Part shown: positions 31,044-44,284 of the stretch, piece by piece
Layout of the letters: each line of letters opens with the position of its first letter
Position numbering within the stretch: the stretch's first letter is position 1
NCBI GenBank assembly: GCA_026225945.1
Contig: JAMJFZ010000770.1
Coordinates: 5,185,501 to 5,249,500, forward strand
Reading direction: 5' to 3'
Length of the DNA: 64,000 nt
DNA from: Cricetomys ansorgei
Lineage: Eukaryota > Chordata > Mammalia > Rodentia > Nesomyidae
Notes under the pieces: model-generated
Seen by the model: the letters and a program-made list of their open reading frames with translations, nothing else
Database searches by the model: none
What the model was told of the DNA's origin: nothing
Made by a program: the position numbers and the translations under genes

Positions 31044-31298
31044 TTTACTTCCATTTTGTAATGCTTAAAATTTTAACACCAACTCTTAGCTTGGATTTGC
31101 AGTACCCGCCACTCACTTGGAAGCAGGGAAACTGATTCATTTTTGAGACAGAAATAGCAATCTGTAGTGTATTTGAAGGTGTACAATGAATAGGGAAGCC
31201 ATTCTGCCTCTGTGTCTCTGCTATGCATAGAGGTAATCTCCCAGAAGTGCCCAGAAAGCAGGCAAAATATTTTCAGAGCAAAAAAAAAAAGGGAAGCA

Positions 31299-31490
31299 AC
31301 TTCAGTGTCCATCAACAGGGGAATAGACAGATTGTACTATTTTCATCAAATATATTGCAATAGAGCAATAAAAGTTAATGAACTATAGCTACATAAATCA
31401 ACTTTGATGATTCTCATAGCACAAGTATGAGGTTGGAAAAAGAAAAAGAGAAAATTTTAGAAGAATCAATATATTTTATGTAAAGCTTTA
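31299..31490 (+). mobile_element. Ancient L1 (L1M-type) 3' fragment
   Basis: TTCAGTGTCCATCAACAGGG, GAATAGACAGATTGTACTA, AGAGCAATAAAAGTTAATGA correspond to the well-known CCATCAACAGGGGAATGGATAA region near the end of ORF2 in old mammalian L1 elements. No open frame survives. Confidence 0.65.
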
Positions 31491-34400
31491 AACATATTTA
31501 ACAATGCTATTCTCCCACATATGTGAACCGTTGAAGTGGCTATAAAATTATAATGACATGCAGTGGAACGGCAGGTACCAAATCATGGACAGTGGGTTCA
31601 GTTAAGATGAAGTGTGTCTTGGGAAGAGCACCAAATGGGTTTCAAATGCATTGATGGCGTGTTTAATATTTAATATTTAAGTATTTATGTTAACATGTTT
31701 ATAATACACATGTATGAATTTTCGGTATTTTAAAATGCCATTCTAAGCCACAGTGTCCAGCCTCAGCTGAGGTCATCACCACCTGGTTAAATGGAACGTC
31801 ATAAGTCATTCCAGGAGATCAAGCATAGACATTTTCAGTTCCTGATTCACTGCTGACAGCAAGAAGTTCGCCAAGGGAACATGTATTTTAGAGAAAAAGA
31901 AACAAAAATTCACTTAGATATGCATCTCCTGTGAGTAGTTCTTGTGACACCATCTTTGCAGACAGAGATGGAAGGATTTCAGGAAACATTTCCTTGTAGA
32001 GTAAAGCAGATATTTACTCTATAAGAAAAGACAAGTTGTGACTGCAGCCAACCACATGACAGCCAACTCCAAACAATTTTGTTAGTAGCTCTCTGCCTGT
32101 CTCCTGGCCCAGGATCATGGTTCCTAAGTCCACTTCAGCCCATCCCACACATCATTCCCTTGCCCACAAATACCTCGTTTAGATTTGGGACAGTATTCCA
32201 TTCCTAGCACTGGGACTATCTCTCCATCAGTGTGTGCATCTAGGCCTCCCCGTGTGCCATTTTCTAGCCTGATGTTAATAAATGCTCTAGTCCTGGATTC
32301 TAGTACTGAAGCCTGGGCCTACCGTGCGTAGCCAGGAAGGTGGTCTGATTGGATTTCAATCCTGCTCTGCAAACACATTAGCCATGTGGCCTCTGCTTTA
32401 CATTTGTCCCTCAGTTTCCCTGTTTGAGAAAAAAAATGACAATGATAATAATGGAACCCCAGGGCGTTGTGAGGGAGATTGAGTGCACTGTGCTTACAGT
32501 ACTGCTCATACATGGTGCCATGTCCATGGGAAGTAATGATAATAATAGCAGCTCATCTATCCAGTATGAAATCTTCTCTGCACGTCACTGCTCAGTTTCT
32601 CCATGTCTTGTCTCCATTCTCAGTACCAGAAAAGGAAGACAGTGTCCAGTGGGGAGGGTTTGAATACAAATCAATCTGAAAAGGACTAATGAAATAGCCA
32701 CCCTATACCCCCATCCCAGGAAATAGTCCCATCTAGCTAGAATCTCCATTCCATTACCAAAATGGACATAGAGCTGCAAAGTGGGTCACACCAGGAGAGA
32801 GGGAGAGAGAGAGGGAGGAAGGGAGAAAGAGCAAGCTTCTGTCCATTTAAAGGAGAAGAAATCGAATGGAAGTTCTTCCTTGTATCTACTGAGACACTTC
32901 CCAGAAGAAGGTGGCTGACTTTTTATCAGATGTGTCACTCTGAGAAATAATTGCCTGCAATACGGTGCAATAGCAGCCCGCTTGGAGAAGTATTTCTCCG
33001 TGTCTGTTCTTGCTTTCAACTTCAAAGAGCCTGCTGCCTCACGGAGAACATCAAATGACACCAGTGTTGTTAATGACAGTGGCTAATGCGTCACACAGGA
33101 GTCAAATGATCTCTTTGGATGGGCGAAGGAGAAGAAAGTGTGGTTTGTGTGCATATCCTGAGAGTTCGTTGGAATTCACAAGTAGGGAGATGGAGTGAGA
33201 GTGCAGATTTATACACATCCAGGGTGTGAGATGGAGCCTGGACGAACGCAAACAATTAAAATGACAGAAGAGGCCTTATTTCTCTGTTTTCCTCTGTAAT
33301 TTGTTTCGAGGTTGGGAGTGGCTGGATCCCTTTTGCGATATACAAACAACAGCAACAAAAAACAGAAACACACCAACTAGGATGAGAAAAGGAGGGTTCC
33401 ACACTCTGGCTGCCATCTACTTCAGGAGCATGCTTGCACCATCACATTTTATCTGAGCATCCAGACTTCCACTTCTCCTGTTATTGCCCAGGGGCAATTG
33501 AACCCTCAAATTCCTCAACTTCAAAGGCATTGCTCATTGGTCCATACTCCCTCCACCCGGAACATTTCCACTTGCCCTGTGTGGTCAATACACCTTAGTT
33601 AAGTCTCCGATGCTGTCAGCAGCTGCCTCTTAGGCTCATCAGCATCACCTCCTGTTTTACTTTTCCCTTAGGCATTCTGCTACCTGGACATGTCCTGGGG
33701 CATTCTCCCTCAATATATCTACAAGATGGCTACCAAGGCTTAGCCACAGTCACATCTGTCTCCATTCCTAACTATGCCAAGTAATACTTGGGTGCTACCA
33801 AGATGGGAGGGCTGGGGTGGGGGGTACGTAGGTGAGGCCTTTGGTTAGGAGCTCATCTGGCTTGGGCAGTTGCTGTCCCTCAGCGACTGGGTTACATGAA
33901 GCAGGAAGGGCTCCTAAGCAGACTTAGAACTGATGTTCACTATGTTCTTGATTCTAGAAGGTGAGGTTATGCAACCCAAATGGAGCCAGGCAGATCTTAG
34001 CCTCTCTACAATCTCCATCATGCACCGTGGATGATAGCCTCCTGTTGATTTCTCTCTTTCATTTCCCTCCCCAGAGCATGGCTGTGCTATTGGCTGCCAG
34101 CTCAGCTCCCGGGAAGGAAAGCACAGGGACTAAGAGTCTGACGAGAGGGAATCAGATTCCCGGGAGAGGCTGTCAGAGGAGCATATCTCTCTACTTTATT
34201 AAAGTGAGAGTAGTTACATTTACAGGGTACAGGCAGGGGACGGTCTTTGGTACCCAGGGTTGGGATCCATTGGTTAAGATAAGAATATTGGAGTAGTCTT
34301 ATTTGCATGTGGGGTTCACGTCTAAGCATCTAGGTCTTGCGGGGCACCTTCTGTATAAGGTGTGGTCCCACAGGGAAAAGAAGAAGACACCTTATTAGTA

Positions 34401-34770
34401 AATGGACTCCTTCCTATGCTTCTAGTACAGAGCAGATAGGCACCAACCAAGCCCCATTCCTTTGCTTCTGCAAAGCAGGCAATAGTTAATATTTAGCTGA
34501 GTTCTGGCCAGGGCTAAAGTGGGGAGCAACAAATGCCTGCTGTTCTCATCTCCTGGGATGACATGGGGTTTCAAGCCAGCTTTGACCCACTCTTAGCTCT
34601 ATGAAAGTCCCACAGCCTCCCTTCTTCTCTGACTTGAAGACTTATTGCCTATTGCAGGTGCAAACCTGAGACCACAAAGTCAACAATGTGATGGATATAA
34701 TTTCTATTTTTTTTCAGTACATGAAGCTACTCCACTGCCGGGCAAGCGCTTGGCATTGAGCTTTTCTGTT
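31491..34770. other. Intergenic, little recognised
   Basis: About 3.3 kb in which I recognise no intact repeat or gene. A short GA-rich run lies at 32795-32835. Open frames are short and overlap on both strands, as expected by chance. Confidence 0.4.
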
Positions 34771-34775
34771 CTTTC

Positions 34776-34845
34776 TGTGGTGCTGGGGACTTAGTGAGCG
34801 CCTCGGTGCTCTAGGCACGCATTCCCCTCGCACAACCTCGGCCTG
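34776..34845 (-). mobile_element. ID-like SINE fragment, minus strand
   Basis: GTGGTGCTGGGGACTTAGTGAGCGCCTCGGTGCTCTAGGCACGCATTCCCCTCGC follows the reversed layout of an ID head (GGTGCTGGGGATTGAACCC … GCTAGGCAAGCACTC). It is strongly diverged. Confidence 0.5.
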
Positions 34846-35714
34846 TTGAAGCTATTCCTGCTGTTGCTGCTATTTCTTTGTTCTCAGGGATTCACACAGT
34901 TCTAAGATTTTACTTGAGGATTTCTAATCCTGATAAGACAGAATCCATTTAGATAATTACCTGCTAAGTTGCCCACCCTCACCTAGCCTTTTATTGTTAG
35001 TTGATACATGTTCCTCTGAGCCATCCCTCACTCCTGAGCCCAAGGCCCCAGCACACCCCTGTCTGAGCTAGTTCCCTACCTTTATAAACTAAACAGGAGT
35101 CAGCCGGCTGATTCTGGCTTTAGAGCACTGTAAGAACCTTGGGCAACATTGAGGTCTTCCTCACCTCCATCCTTCCTTCACTTAAACTCCTCTGTGTCTT
35201 GCTGGAATATGAGGAGCACTTGAGCTGCTTGTGGACAATCACTCTGGGCACACCATGGCACCATTTTTACTCAAGTCCTTCCTGCCTCTCCAAGCTCCAA
35301 GAACCAGAAGCACAAGCCTCTTTGCTCTCAAATTTCCTAATGCTATTTATTTTTGAAAATGAAAGGGCTAAGCTCTTTAAAATTGAAAGCCATTTTTCTT
35401 TCAACATCTGTTCTGCGCTCCCATGGATGCCACATGGGAACAGGCCAGAGAATACAAAGAAATTCCAGGGAAATGTCAACTGTTATTTCAGAGCCATGCA
35501 GCCACATGTATGAAGTGGGATGGGATTCTTTCAGGCTTACTGTGAAGCTAACCGCTGTAACAGGAGTGAAATTTCTAGCAGGTTTTGGTCTAAATACACA
35601 CTAGACAATCCCATTTCCCTACTAGCCCCTCATTTCCCACGGCTTTGCCTTTTTCCTTCATGGATTTTCCCCCCATCTACCTATCATATCAACTAGTTCT
35701 CTGACTGTTTTGCT

Positions 35715-35735
35715 GTTATGTCTTTGTCTCTGAAA

Positions 35736-35783
<48 letters not shown>

Positions 35784-36045
35784 GGTGTGCAGGTACATGT
35801 ACATGTATGGTGTGAGCACATATCTGTGGAGGTCAAAGGGTAATCTCAAGTGTCTTCAAGTAATCCCCCATCTCTTTTTTGAGACAGTCTCTTGCTAAAC
35901 TAGGGCTCCCAGATTCATCTCGACCTCCAATGGCCTGTAAACTCCAGGAACCCTCCAGTCTCTCCCTCCTCAGCACTAGAACCAGAAGCTCTAACTCTAC
36001 ACTCAGCTTCCTGTGTAGGTGCCAGGGATCCAGTCTTTGCATTTA
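35715..36045 (-). mobile_element. B4/RSINE-like SINE, minus strand, with (TG)n
   Basis: A (TG)n run at 35739-35775 is followed by GTGGAGGTCAAAGGGTAATC, TTTTTTGAGACAGTCTCTTG, CAGCACTAGAACCAGAAG and GTGCCAGGGATCCAG. The order matches SINEs in which a tRNA-like part is fused to a B1-like part, read in reverse. The family is uncertain. Confidence 0.6.
35739..35775 (+). repeat. (TG)n microsatellite
   Basis: About 18 perfect TG units, continuing as TATGTATGTGG. Confidence 0.97.
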
Positions 36046-36494
36046 GGTGACAAGCAATTTATCGATGTGGCTGTGGACCCAGCTCTGTGAAAGCATTTTC
36101 ACATTTCTGCTAACCACACAGACACCCATATTTACACATCAATAACAATGCCCGTGTCATACTCCAAATCTGTAATTCTTCGTGGACTTTAGGGATCAGT
36201 AATAGCACAATTTTACAACTTTGCTTAGGACAGAACCTAAGCAACGCTGTCTCTCAGTTTGATACTCCGGGTCTAGTCTCAGAGCTGAGCTCCTCAGCAC
36301 TCCACACTTTTTATCTTGCCCTTCTAACTAACCACCTTTCCTCCGATTTCCAGCCATCCTCTGACAGTCCACCAGCAATACACTATTTCTACAGCTTCGG
36401 TGTGACCATGTCATCCTCCCGGCATAAGCATCTGTAGCAGACTTGAATTCCTACAGGTAATGCTGCTGGAAGGCCCAGGCTCCCTGCTGCTGTT

Positions 36495-36632
36495 GTCCTT
36501 TTCCTCCCCTTCCTCCTCCCCCTCCATTTCTTCTTCTTCCTGCCCCTCCTTTCCCTCCTTCTCCTCTTCTTCCTCCTCTTCTTTCACCCCTCCCCCCTCC
36601 TCTTCCTCCTCTTCCTCCTCTTCCTCATTCCC
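36495..36632 (+). repeat. (TCC/TTCC)n pyrimidine tract
   Basis: Nearly 140 bases of C and T with TCCTCC and TTCTTC units. The serine-rich open frame across it is an artefact. Confidence 0.93.
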
Positions 36633-36875
36633 TGTTCTTTACCTACATTCCTAAGCAATACTCAGCACTGATGTTACAAAAATGTCCTTCAGGTCGTGAG
36701 CAGCTCTTATGTGACGTAAGACCGCTAAAAAAATTAAAGATTTATAATATGTGTATATAGAGCAAGTTCCTTAAAGACTGTTACATACATACATGAGGGG
36801 TAAGGTAGAAAGAAACAGTGTCTTTATCCTAGCCACATTGCATAGTTTTTTTTAGATTTACTTTTATTATTTTAG

Positions 36876-36893
36876 TCTCTCTCTGTCTCTCTG

Positions 36894-36929
<36 letters not shown>

Positions 36930-37068
36930 TCTGTGTGTGGAAGCTAAAGGCTTTAGGAGCTATAGTTATAGGTGTTTATGAGTCACTCAAATGGGTGCTG
37001 GGACCCAAACTTGGGTCTTCAGAACAGCAGTACGCACTCCCCGACTGTTGAGTCATCTCCCCAGTCCC
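36876..37068 (-). mobile_element. B3-type SINE, minus strand, with (TCTG/TC)n
   Basis: A TCTCTG/TC simple repeat (36876-36932) adjoins GGAAGCTAAAGGCTTTAGGA, AGTTATAGGTGTTTATGAGT, GGTGCTGGGACCCAAACTTG, AACAGCAGTACGCACTCC and TTGAGTCATCTCCCCAGTCC, the reverse of a B3 SINE head. Confidence 0.75.
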
Positions 37069-39890
37069 TTAGACGAGGAATCAATTTAGAAGTCATTGAA
37101 GAAATGAAGACTCAGCTGCTGTGTCTTTTCTGCTTTGCTGGGACCTGCTATTGGATGATGACCAGATCCCATCACTCCACTGCACAACCAGTTTCCCCCA
37201 CTCATTCCCTCATTTTCTACCGTGCAGGATCACGCTCATGTTTCCAGCCCAAAGGGAACGTCAGCTCCTCTGTGAAGCCTTCATGACACTGAGAGCCATT
37301 TGTCCCTTTTGGAGACAGCACGCTTCCTCCTGCGGCACTTTGTGGTGGTGGTTTGCAGGTGCATCGGTATTTTGGTTTGTTTTTTGTTGTCTGTATTCTA
37401 CATTATTCCAATATAAAATGCAGAATCTTTCTTTTCTGTTTCTAGCACTTGTTACGGGCACTCTGCAATCCCTCCTCACTGCCTCCCCACACCTTGGTTA
37501 AGTTGGAATCTTAGAAGCAAGAAAACTAAAAACTGTCAATTCATCACATACATTGAACATGAATGCCCAAGTTTAACATTTAACAGAAAATATTTTGGTC
37601 ACCCTTTTAAGTATGGTAAAGTCAACTTCACACAGTAATAATTCTATTTGTTCACTGCCCTGTGAGCAGGGAGAATCTAGATCTTGTCTTCCAGAAGCTT
37701 CTCAGGAGGCATCAGTCAGATAAATCGTGGTTCTCTTGCTTTCCAAATTTTTGACATTCAGGAGAACTAGCATACCTTTGAAGACTCTCAGCCTAAGGCA
37801 GAGCAGTAACACAGGTTTGGCAGGAGCATATGAGACAGGCAAGGTCTTTTCCTTAAACGAACAAAGCTTTAGAAAACAACAGGAAGTGTGTGGTAGTTCA
37901 TTAGACCCATCATGTGTTTTCTTTTTTGTTTTTTCCCAGTGAATGGATGAACTTGATGGTCCAATTTTTAAGGTAATTTTCCTTGCAAGTCTTCCACAGA
38001 GACAGGGCCAATGCTTCTCGTCAGTGCATGTTCCATTCCTCCCAGAGTTTACTGTGTTGTTCAGCTAGAACTTTTCTTTTCAATTTATGTCCTTGTAAGG
38101 AGGTGGAGGGAGACATTGAAAATTTTGGAGAACAACTTCTGAAGATACTTCTGAGGGATTCAACTGAAAGGTGGTTATATTATCCCAAGGTCCTATAGCT
38201 CCCAAATGCCACCCACATTCCAGCCCCCAACTATGGGAGCTAATCATTGAAGCCACATCTTCCTTTATTTAAGATCTTTAATGGACGGCTGGAAGCTTGG
38301 CCATCACTTTCCAGCTGCCACAGTGTCAATCAACTGGAGGGAAAACTATTTTTATGCCCATCAAGGATTCCTTTGGGGATGCTGCAACCTGTTAGGATGA
38401 GATATTATCGTCTGACCACTGTGACTTGAAGCTCCTGACATTAAAGAGCACGTGACAGAAAAATAATGAATTACGTTCACATAGAAACTATGTTCATAGT
38501 ACTGGAGTGCTGTGATGTCTGGAGAAGAAGGAGTCCATCTTTCTTGAAGCCACTACTAGCATCACTCCCAATCAAATGTACTAGGTGGAGACTCAGAGCT
38601 ACTGCCTTCTTATGGCAAATATTTAACACCGGGGTGATTACTATTATCTGGTATTAATGTTCTGCCACAAGTGTTAACAAGACCAGTATAACAAACTGAC
38701 TAATTTTCAATGCCCTGAGCACCCCATAGTGAAGGAGATGAATTTTCCACGAAGCACCCATTGTGGGAAACAGCAATATATAGGGCTGAGGCTGGCCTTA
38801 CACATTTTAGTGGTTACAAAAATGTCTCCCCCGACCCCTGGTGAGTTACTGCTCACTGAGGTCTGACTCTGAACCACTTTATCTCACTCAGTAGCTGCTT
38901 TGTTGTGCCTGGCTCAGGGATATTCATCTGAATGACACCAACCTCAGGATGGGAATTTGGACTCTAAATCTTGAGCTTGTGATGTTTTTCTTTATGGGTC
39001 AGATTTCAGAGAAGCCCCAAAGACGAGAGAGAATCACCAGTGCACACCTGCCTTGTACTTGCTCACAGCTCATCTCAGCCACCGCAATCTATGTCCTCAG
39101 AATGACCTGTTTTAAAAGGAAAGCTAAAGGGAATAGCTACAAACAGGAGATTGGTTGAGGTGTAAATAAAACAACAGGGAGACAGGGGAGGGCTGCAAGA
39201 CCCAGACTGAACCAGAATAAAACAAATTCATTCTACTGTAAATTGCTCACACTATATGGGAAAATCTGATGGGGAGTTTGTAAGAACCTAAAAAGGAGCT
39301 ATGGATTCCTTCTATATTCTGAGCCCATTGATCAGTTCCAAATCTTTAGGACCAGAGACATCTAACTTAGGATTGATTGCTCATAGTTACAAAGGGTGAG
39401 CAGACAGTAGGTAAATTAAACTGGATATCCTACCCATGGTGTATAGTTGTTCTCTGTCCTGTATTTGGGCTGTGCATGTTTAAAGAGGAATTGCCATCCC
39501 CAGGGCACTATGTAGGACCAGTCAGAACATCTAGTTCTCAATATATATATATATTATTTTTACGTCAAAAAGATTTGTCTTGAGTGTTACAACATTTAAA
39601 GTTTAGCTGGGCATTGAACAGACATGCAATAAATGTCAGTAATTCAGTAGCTGTGTTCTGCCCTGAGTTCTACTATCTGATCGTCTCTCCTCCATTGTGG
39701 GTGTGCAATCCATATTATAACAGACCTGTTTTTACTCATTTGCTTCATTCATTTATTTATTGGGAAATTACCATATTTTAGGTACTAATCATCAGTGATC
39801 TGGAATTTGGTAAAAGCTTTGGCAATTAGGTGGCTGTGAGTTCAAATTCTGATGTGTTATTGAGTGAGGTCCTTATTACCGCTGAGCTAC
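37069..39890. other. Intergenic, nothing recognised
   Basis: About 2.8 kb without a recognised repeat or gene. Open frames up to 126 codons occur at 36972-37501 in two overlapping frames with no recognisable protein features. Confidence 0.4.
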
Positions 39891-40098
39891 TGCTGCTGCT
39901 TCTTCTCCTTGTGCTCTTCCTCCTCCTCCTCCTTCTTCCTTTTTTTTTCTGTTTTCTTCAAGGCACAGTTTCTCTGTTGTAACTCTGACTGTCCTGGAAC
40001 TCACTCTGTAGACCAGGCTGGCCCTGAACTCACAGAGATCTGCTTGCCTTTGCTTCTAGAGTGCTGGGATTAAAGGCATGCACCACTATGGCTTAGCT
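39891..40098 (-). mobile_element. B1 SINE, minus strand, with CTT/CCT tract
   Basis: A pyrimidine tract (39891-39960) leads into TTTCTCTGTTGTAACTCTGA, CTGTCCTGGAACTCACTCTG, AGACCAGGCTGGCCCTGAAC, GAGTGCTGGGATTAAAGGC and CACCACTATGGCTTAGCT. It is a complete B1 carrying the window's GTTGTAACTCTG variant. Confidence 0.94.
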
Positions 40099-42090
40099 CA
40101 AGCTTTATTTTTTGCAAATATGTATAATAATAATCCAGTTACTTTGGGTAATTGTAAGAATGAAGGAGCTTTGTATAGCAAGTTATTTAGCACAGAGCTA
40201 ATCCCCATAAATGTAGTGGCCTTAAGGTCCAATCTAAATTCTGGTATCCCCATGAGACTCAGCCAGGCTTACCCAGAGCCTGTGAATTTTGTTCTCCCCT
40301 GACTCAACTGGTATTTGATATGCATTCTTTGTGTTCAGTTCTTGGCTTTTTTATTTGTTTAGAAGAGTTTCTTCTTTTTCCCAGGAGCCCACGAGTCTCT
40401 ATCTTTGACTTTGTTCTTACAAAACAAATCAACCCAGGTGAGAAGCAATTATAAACTGAATTGTAAACTGAGTCCAGGTGAAGAACAATGTAGGCAAAAG
40501 TTCTTATCCACAAAAATAGAATAGAAGCTTTGTAGGGAGAACCAAGAAGGGTCTAAGAAAAGAGAGCCATGCCCATGCATCTAACAAATGTGCCAGAAGA
40601 CCAAGGACATAACTCATAGAGTCAGGGTGCCTACAGCATAGGATTCAGTGGGGAAAGATTTGAGTGTTGGATCACATTTGGGACAAGGAACAGAGTATTT
40701 CCTATGTAAATTACCATGTGTTCAGCAGAAGCAGGGTACAATAATAGCCGTGTGTATTTCCAACTCTAGTCTCCAACTCTTGTTGGCCATAAGCAATGTT
40801 GGTCCTGTAGAGGAGAAGGTCCCATGGTGACTTCATTTCTGCCTTCCCTGTGTCCTTGGAGGCTCTGGATGTGCATTCACGAGCCGAGAACATGATTCTA
40901 ATGAATGCCCTGAGACATAGCAGAGGGTTGAGGGTGGAGCAGTGATGCACCAGGAATCTCAGTGTTCCTGTTCATAAAGCAAAGCTAATGATGGGGCGTT
41001 ATGAGGAAAGTCCTATGAATGTGCTCCCATAGGATAGATAACCTACCCATCTGCCTTCATCTCAGTAGTCAGGCATCTTATAACATGACTCCATGTCTAC
41101 TCGGTCTCCATGGCCTTGGTTCTGGCTACAAATGCATAGCATACGTCCTATTCTAATTCTTTCAATGTTCATTCAAGTCCATGAGTTGACAACCAATTGA
41201 CTCTTTTCAAAAGTGATTCTGTTCTCTGTCCTAGCTCTAAAGCTCTGTATCTCCTTAGGTAATGCCTTTTCCAAGTTGGTCCAACTCTGGCTCTCTTAAG
41301 ATCTGATTCCCATCACACACAGGCAGTGCCATCTGGGTTTATTTGTACCCTAAGACTTATAAGCAAGAGTTGGGTAGCTATCATTTTTACAAAATATAAG
41401 TGCATCTCAAGCCTCATACCCATCTGTCATGTCTTCTGAAACCAGAGGACGTTCAGATTAAGCCCTGTCCAAATACTAATCCTCAACTGCAGCATATGAC
41501 AGTGCATAGCTATTTAGAACTCCCAGCATCTTCAATTTAAATAAGGCCCTGAAAAACATTCCTAAAGTAGGAGAAAATTTTTGTACACTGTGGTATGTCC
41601 ATTCAAGACAATAATGTTTATATAATCTAAGTAGTACCTACAAAGAATAGTTGGCGATAGATGAAAATATTCATGATTACATCATGGAAGAAAAGAAAGC
41701 AGTACTGAGTTGCATTAGAAGTGCTTAAGAAGTGGCACACCGAGGCCAGCTATTTGACTCATTGCAGGTATGTAGGGCTGTGTCGCCTCCCTCTAGTGAG
41801 TTCAGAGATGATAGCCACAGGGCTAGCCATTAGTCTATATATAGCAGGACACAGAAAGATAAGTGAGGAGAAAAGGGAATTAAATCAATGGAGAATGCAA
41901 AGGCTCCTCCCAAATCCTGAAGCACAGTTCTGCTTATGTCCTGTCAGCCAACTGCACGATGCATGAGAGGCGTGGGTGGAAAGTAGTGGAGAAGAAGGCT
42001 GGGTGTGAAAACGAGCTCATCCAATCAGTATGACTGTCCCAGGTGGTCTTGCTAACCTTTGTTAACTTTCCAGCGTGATGCCGTCTTTCA
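40099..42090. other. Intergenic, nothing recognised
   Basis: About 2 kb without a recognised repeat or gene. Scattered short open frames only. Confidence 0.4.
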
Positions 42091-42754
42091 ATGTGGTCAC
42101 TGCAGAGAGAGAGACAGAGAGAGGGGGGGGGAGAGAAGTGCCAAGATATGCACAGGACTATCCTCCCCTCCCTCTTCTCCCTGATGACCAACCCGCCCCC
42201 CCCCCCAGTCTCAGTACTTTAAAACTGAATATGTTCAAGATCAGCTTTGACATCTTCGTGCCTCACAGGGTATCAGGACCTTGCTGAGCTCTGAGTTCCC
42301 TGTAACCATCAGGTGTGCTCTTTACCCCCACTCTCAGACAGAAAGCATACTTCCTTCAAAGCTGTACCACTTGCAAGCGATCTGGTCCTTACTCTGGAAA
42401 GTTCCCTTCCCTATTGGACTGCAAATTATCCAAACAAGCAAAACATATGCTCCCTGTTAACGAAGGGCTGCCTCACGTGTATGTCCACAAAGGCCAACAC
42501 CCCCAGAGCCCCTGCTGGCTTTCTGCTTCCTAAGGTCCTTCACATGATCCCACCGGCCCTGCAGTGCTGTCCTCCTCTCAACCGCGAGTACCTGTGACCA
42601 TGGAACGACATGTTATCATATCTGTTGAGTCGGGAGCTATACATTCAGCCAGCCCATGCTGCTCGTGGCAGAGACTCTCCACAACCGCAAGACCAATAGG
42701 AGGTAACTGAGTGTTTTCATCATCCTTCCTTCCACTGACCTATATTTTTAAAAT

Positions 42755-42835
42755 AGCCCTGAGGAGCCCAGAGCCTGGTACATCCATACATGCTAGACAA
42801 GTGATTTACCACTAAGTAATACCCAGCCCCCATCT
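42755..42835 (-). mobile_element. ID-like SINE, minus strand
   Basis: On the minus strand it reads GGGCTGGGTATTACTTAGTG then GTAAATCACTTGTCTAGCATG, an ID-like tRNA head with A-box character. A C/T-rich tract follows on the + strand (42838-42900), the complement of a purine-rich tail lying beyond the head. Confidence 0.6.
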
Positions 42836-43120
42836 TTAATCCCCTCCCCTCTCCTCGCCTCCCTTCTACTCTCCCCTTTCCTTCCCGCTCCTTTCTTTCA
42901 TGGTATGCTCTTCTATAGGCACTGGAACAATGAGAAAACACTCATGCTTCCCACTCAGCTCAAAATGATACTTAATTTTCTTTTAATTAAAAAATTTAAG
43001 AGGTTCATACATGAATATTGTGTTTACATCATTTCTACCCTCCCGCCTTCGACTCTGCTCTCTGCCCCCTGACTCCATCTCAAATTCATGACCTCTTCTT
43101 TGTCTGTAATTACCTGTTAC

Positions 43121-43123
<3 letters not shown>

Positions 43124-43155
<32 letters not shown>
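43124..43155 (+). repeat. (TG)n microsatellite
   Basis: About 16 perfect TG units. Confidence 0.97.
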
Positions 43156-43158
<3 letters not shown>

Positions 43159-43397
43159 ACAACCTACAGAGTAGAGTTAATGTGTTTTTTATATGTAAAT
43201 TTGTTTTGGACTTACCAGTTGGGATTAAATAACCCTTCAGAGGGGCTTGTCCCTGGAGAAAGTGATGCATCTCGGCAGCCATTTATTGCTCGTATACCCT
43301 CATCTAAGGGTGGGGTGTGGTGAGAGCTCCCTGGTCCATGTTGGCATGACAACTAGCATTGTATTGTTCAGGTCTTATTTAGACAACCATACTATTG

Positions 43398-43726
43398 TGT
43401 AGTAGTTAGGCTGCTGTGTGGTTCACCAAGAGAGACAAGGAGGCATTTTCATAGACTCAAACCCTGCCAGACCTCAGCAGAGGGAACCACCATCATGGCA
43501 AGCACCATCCTGGACAGTGGAGCACAAGCCTCTGAGCTCATGTGTTTTCATTCTTTCAGAACTCCTCAAGGTATTCTACTGATAGCACATGCAGATCATT
43601 AGCAATTAAACGAGCCCCACAGAAACCCAACACCTGCAAACAATACAAAATGCCCTAGACAGCCCCTCACCCAAAAGTACATAAAACAATTATTTTATAT
43701 ATAACTAAAAATAAACTTCTGCAACA
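43398..43726 (-). repeat. 3' LTR of the minus-strand element
   Basis: 329 bp; it aligns along its full length with 45309-45665 (for example GCACATGCAGATCATTAGCAATTAAAC and TGCAAACAATACAAAATGCC in both). It lacks the long TA expansion of its partner, having only a short TTATATATAACT at the same place. Confidence 0.9.
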
Positions 43727-44103
43727 ATCCCCGCTTTCTGTATAAAAAAAAATTGCATTACCTTTACAATACAACTTAATACTACACCAGCAAAACAATC
43801 TACAAGAGGAACAATTACAAGAGTTACTACTGCACAGGCCCAGATGAAACCAAATATCTATCAAGCTTTTCACAACATCTTTGGACAGCAGAAAAACATT
43901 AATGTCTAATTATCTGGAATTCACTCATGATCTTCTGGGCTCCTCCGAAGGGCTTAGATCACTTCTCTGGCTCTGCCCTCTGCAGCACACACAGCTTGTT
44001 CTCCAGGCTCCAGCTGGCTTCACTATACTGTGGCTGATGTTCTTGGTGGTCATCCCATAGAAATGGCATCTTCAGAACACTAGGGTCCCTTGATGCAACC
44101 GGG

Positions 44104-44284
44104 CTGAACTTTCACCAATAGCCTCTCTTGGGCTTTTTTCATAGTGCCAAGCCTCAACTTCTTTGTATGACCCCTTCAATCTGGGCCTTCAATTGCCATT
44201 GAGGCTGCACTTTCACCAATAGCCTCTTCTGGCCTCTCATAGTCCCAAGCCTCAGCAGCTCTCTATAACCCCTTCATGCCTTCA
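44104..44284 (-). repeat. Imperfect 101-bp tandem duplication inside the LTR element
   Basis: Two copies begin CTG(A/C)ACTTTCACCAATAGCC at 44104 and 44205. Both contain a CATAGT(G)CCAAGCCTCA segment and end CCCCTTCA…CCTTCA. It lies in the interior of the LTR element and is not seen elsewhere in the window. Confidence 0.8.

Noticed and set aside
36460..36654. Serine-rich 64-codon frame
   Set aside because: It is a translation of a TCC/TTC simple repeat.
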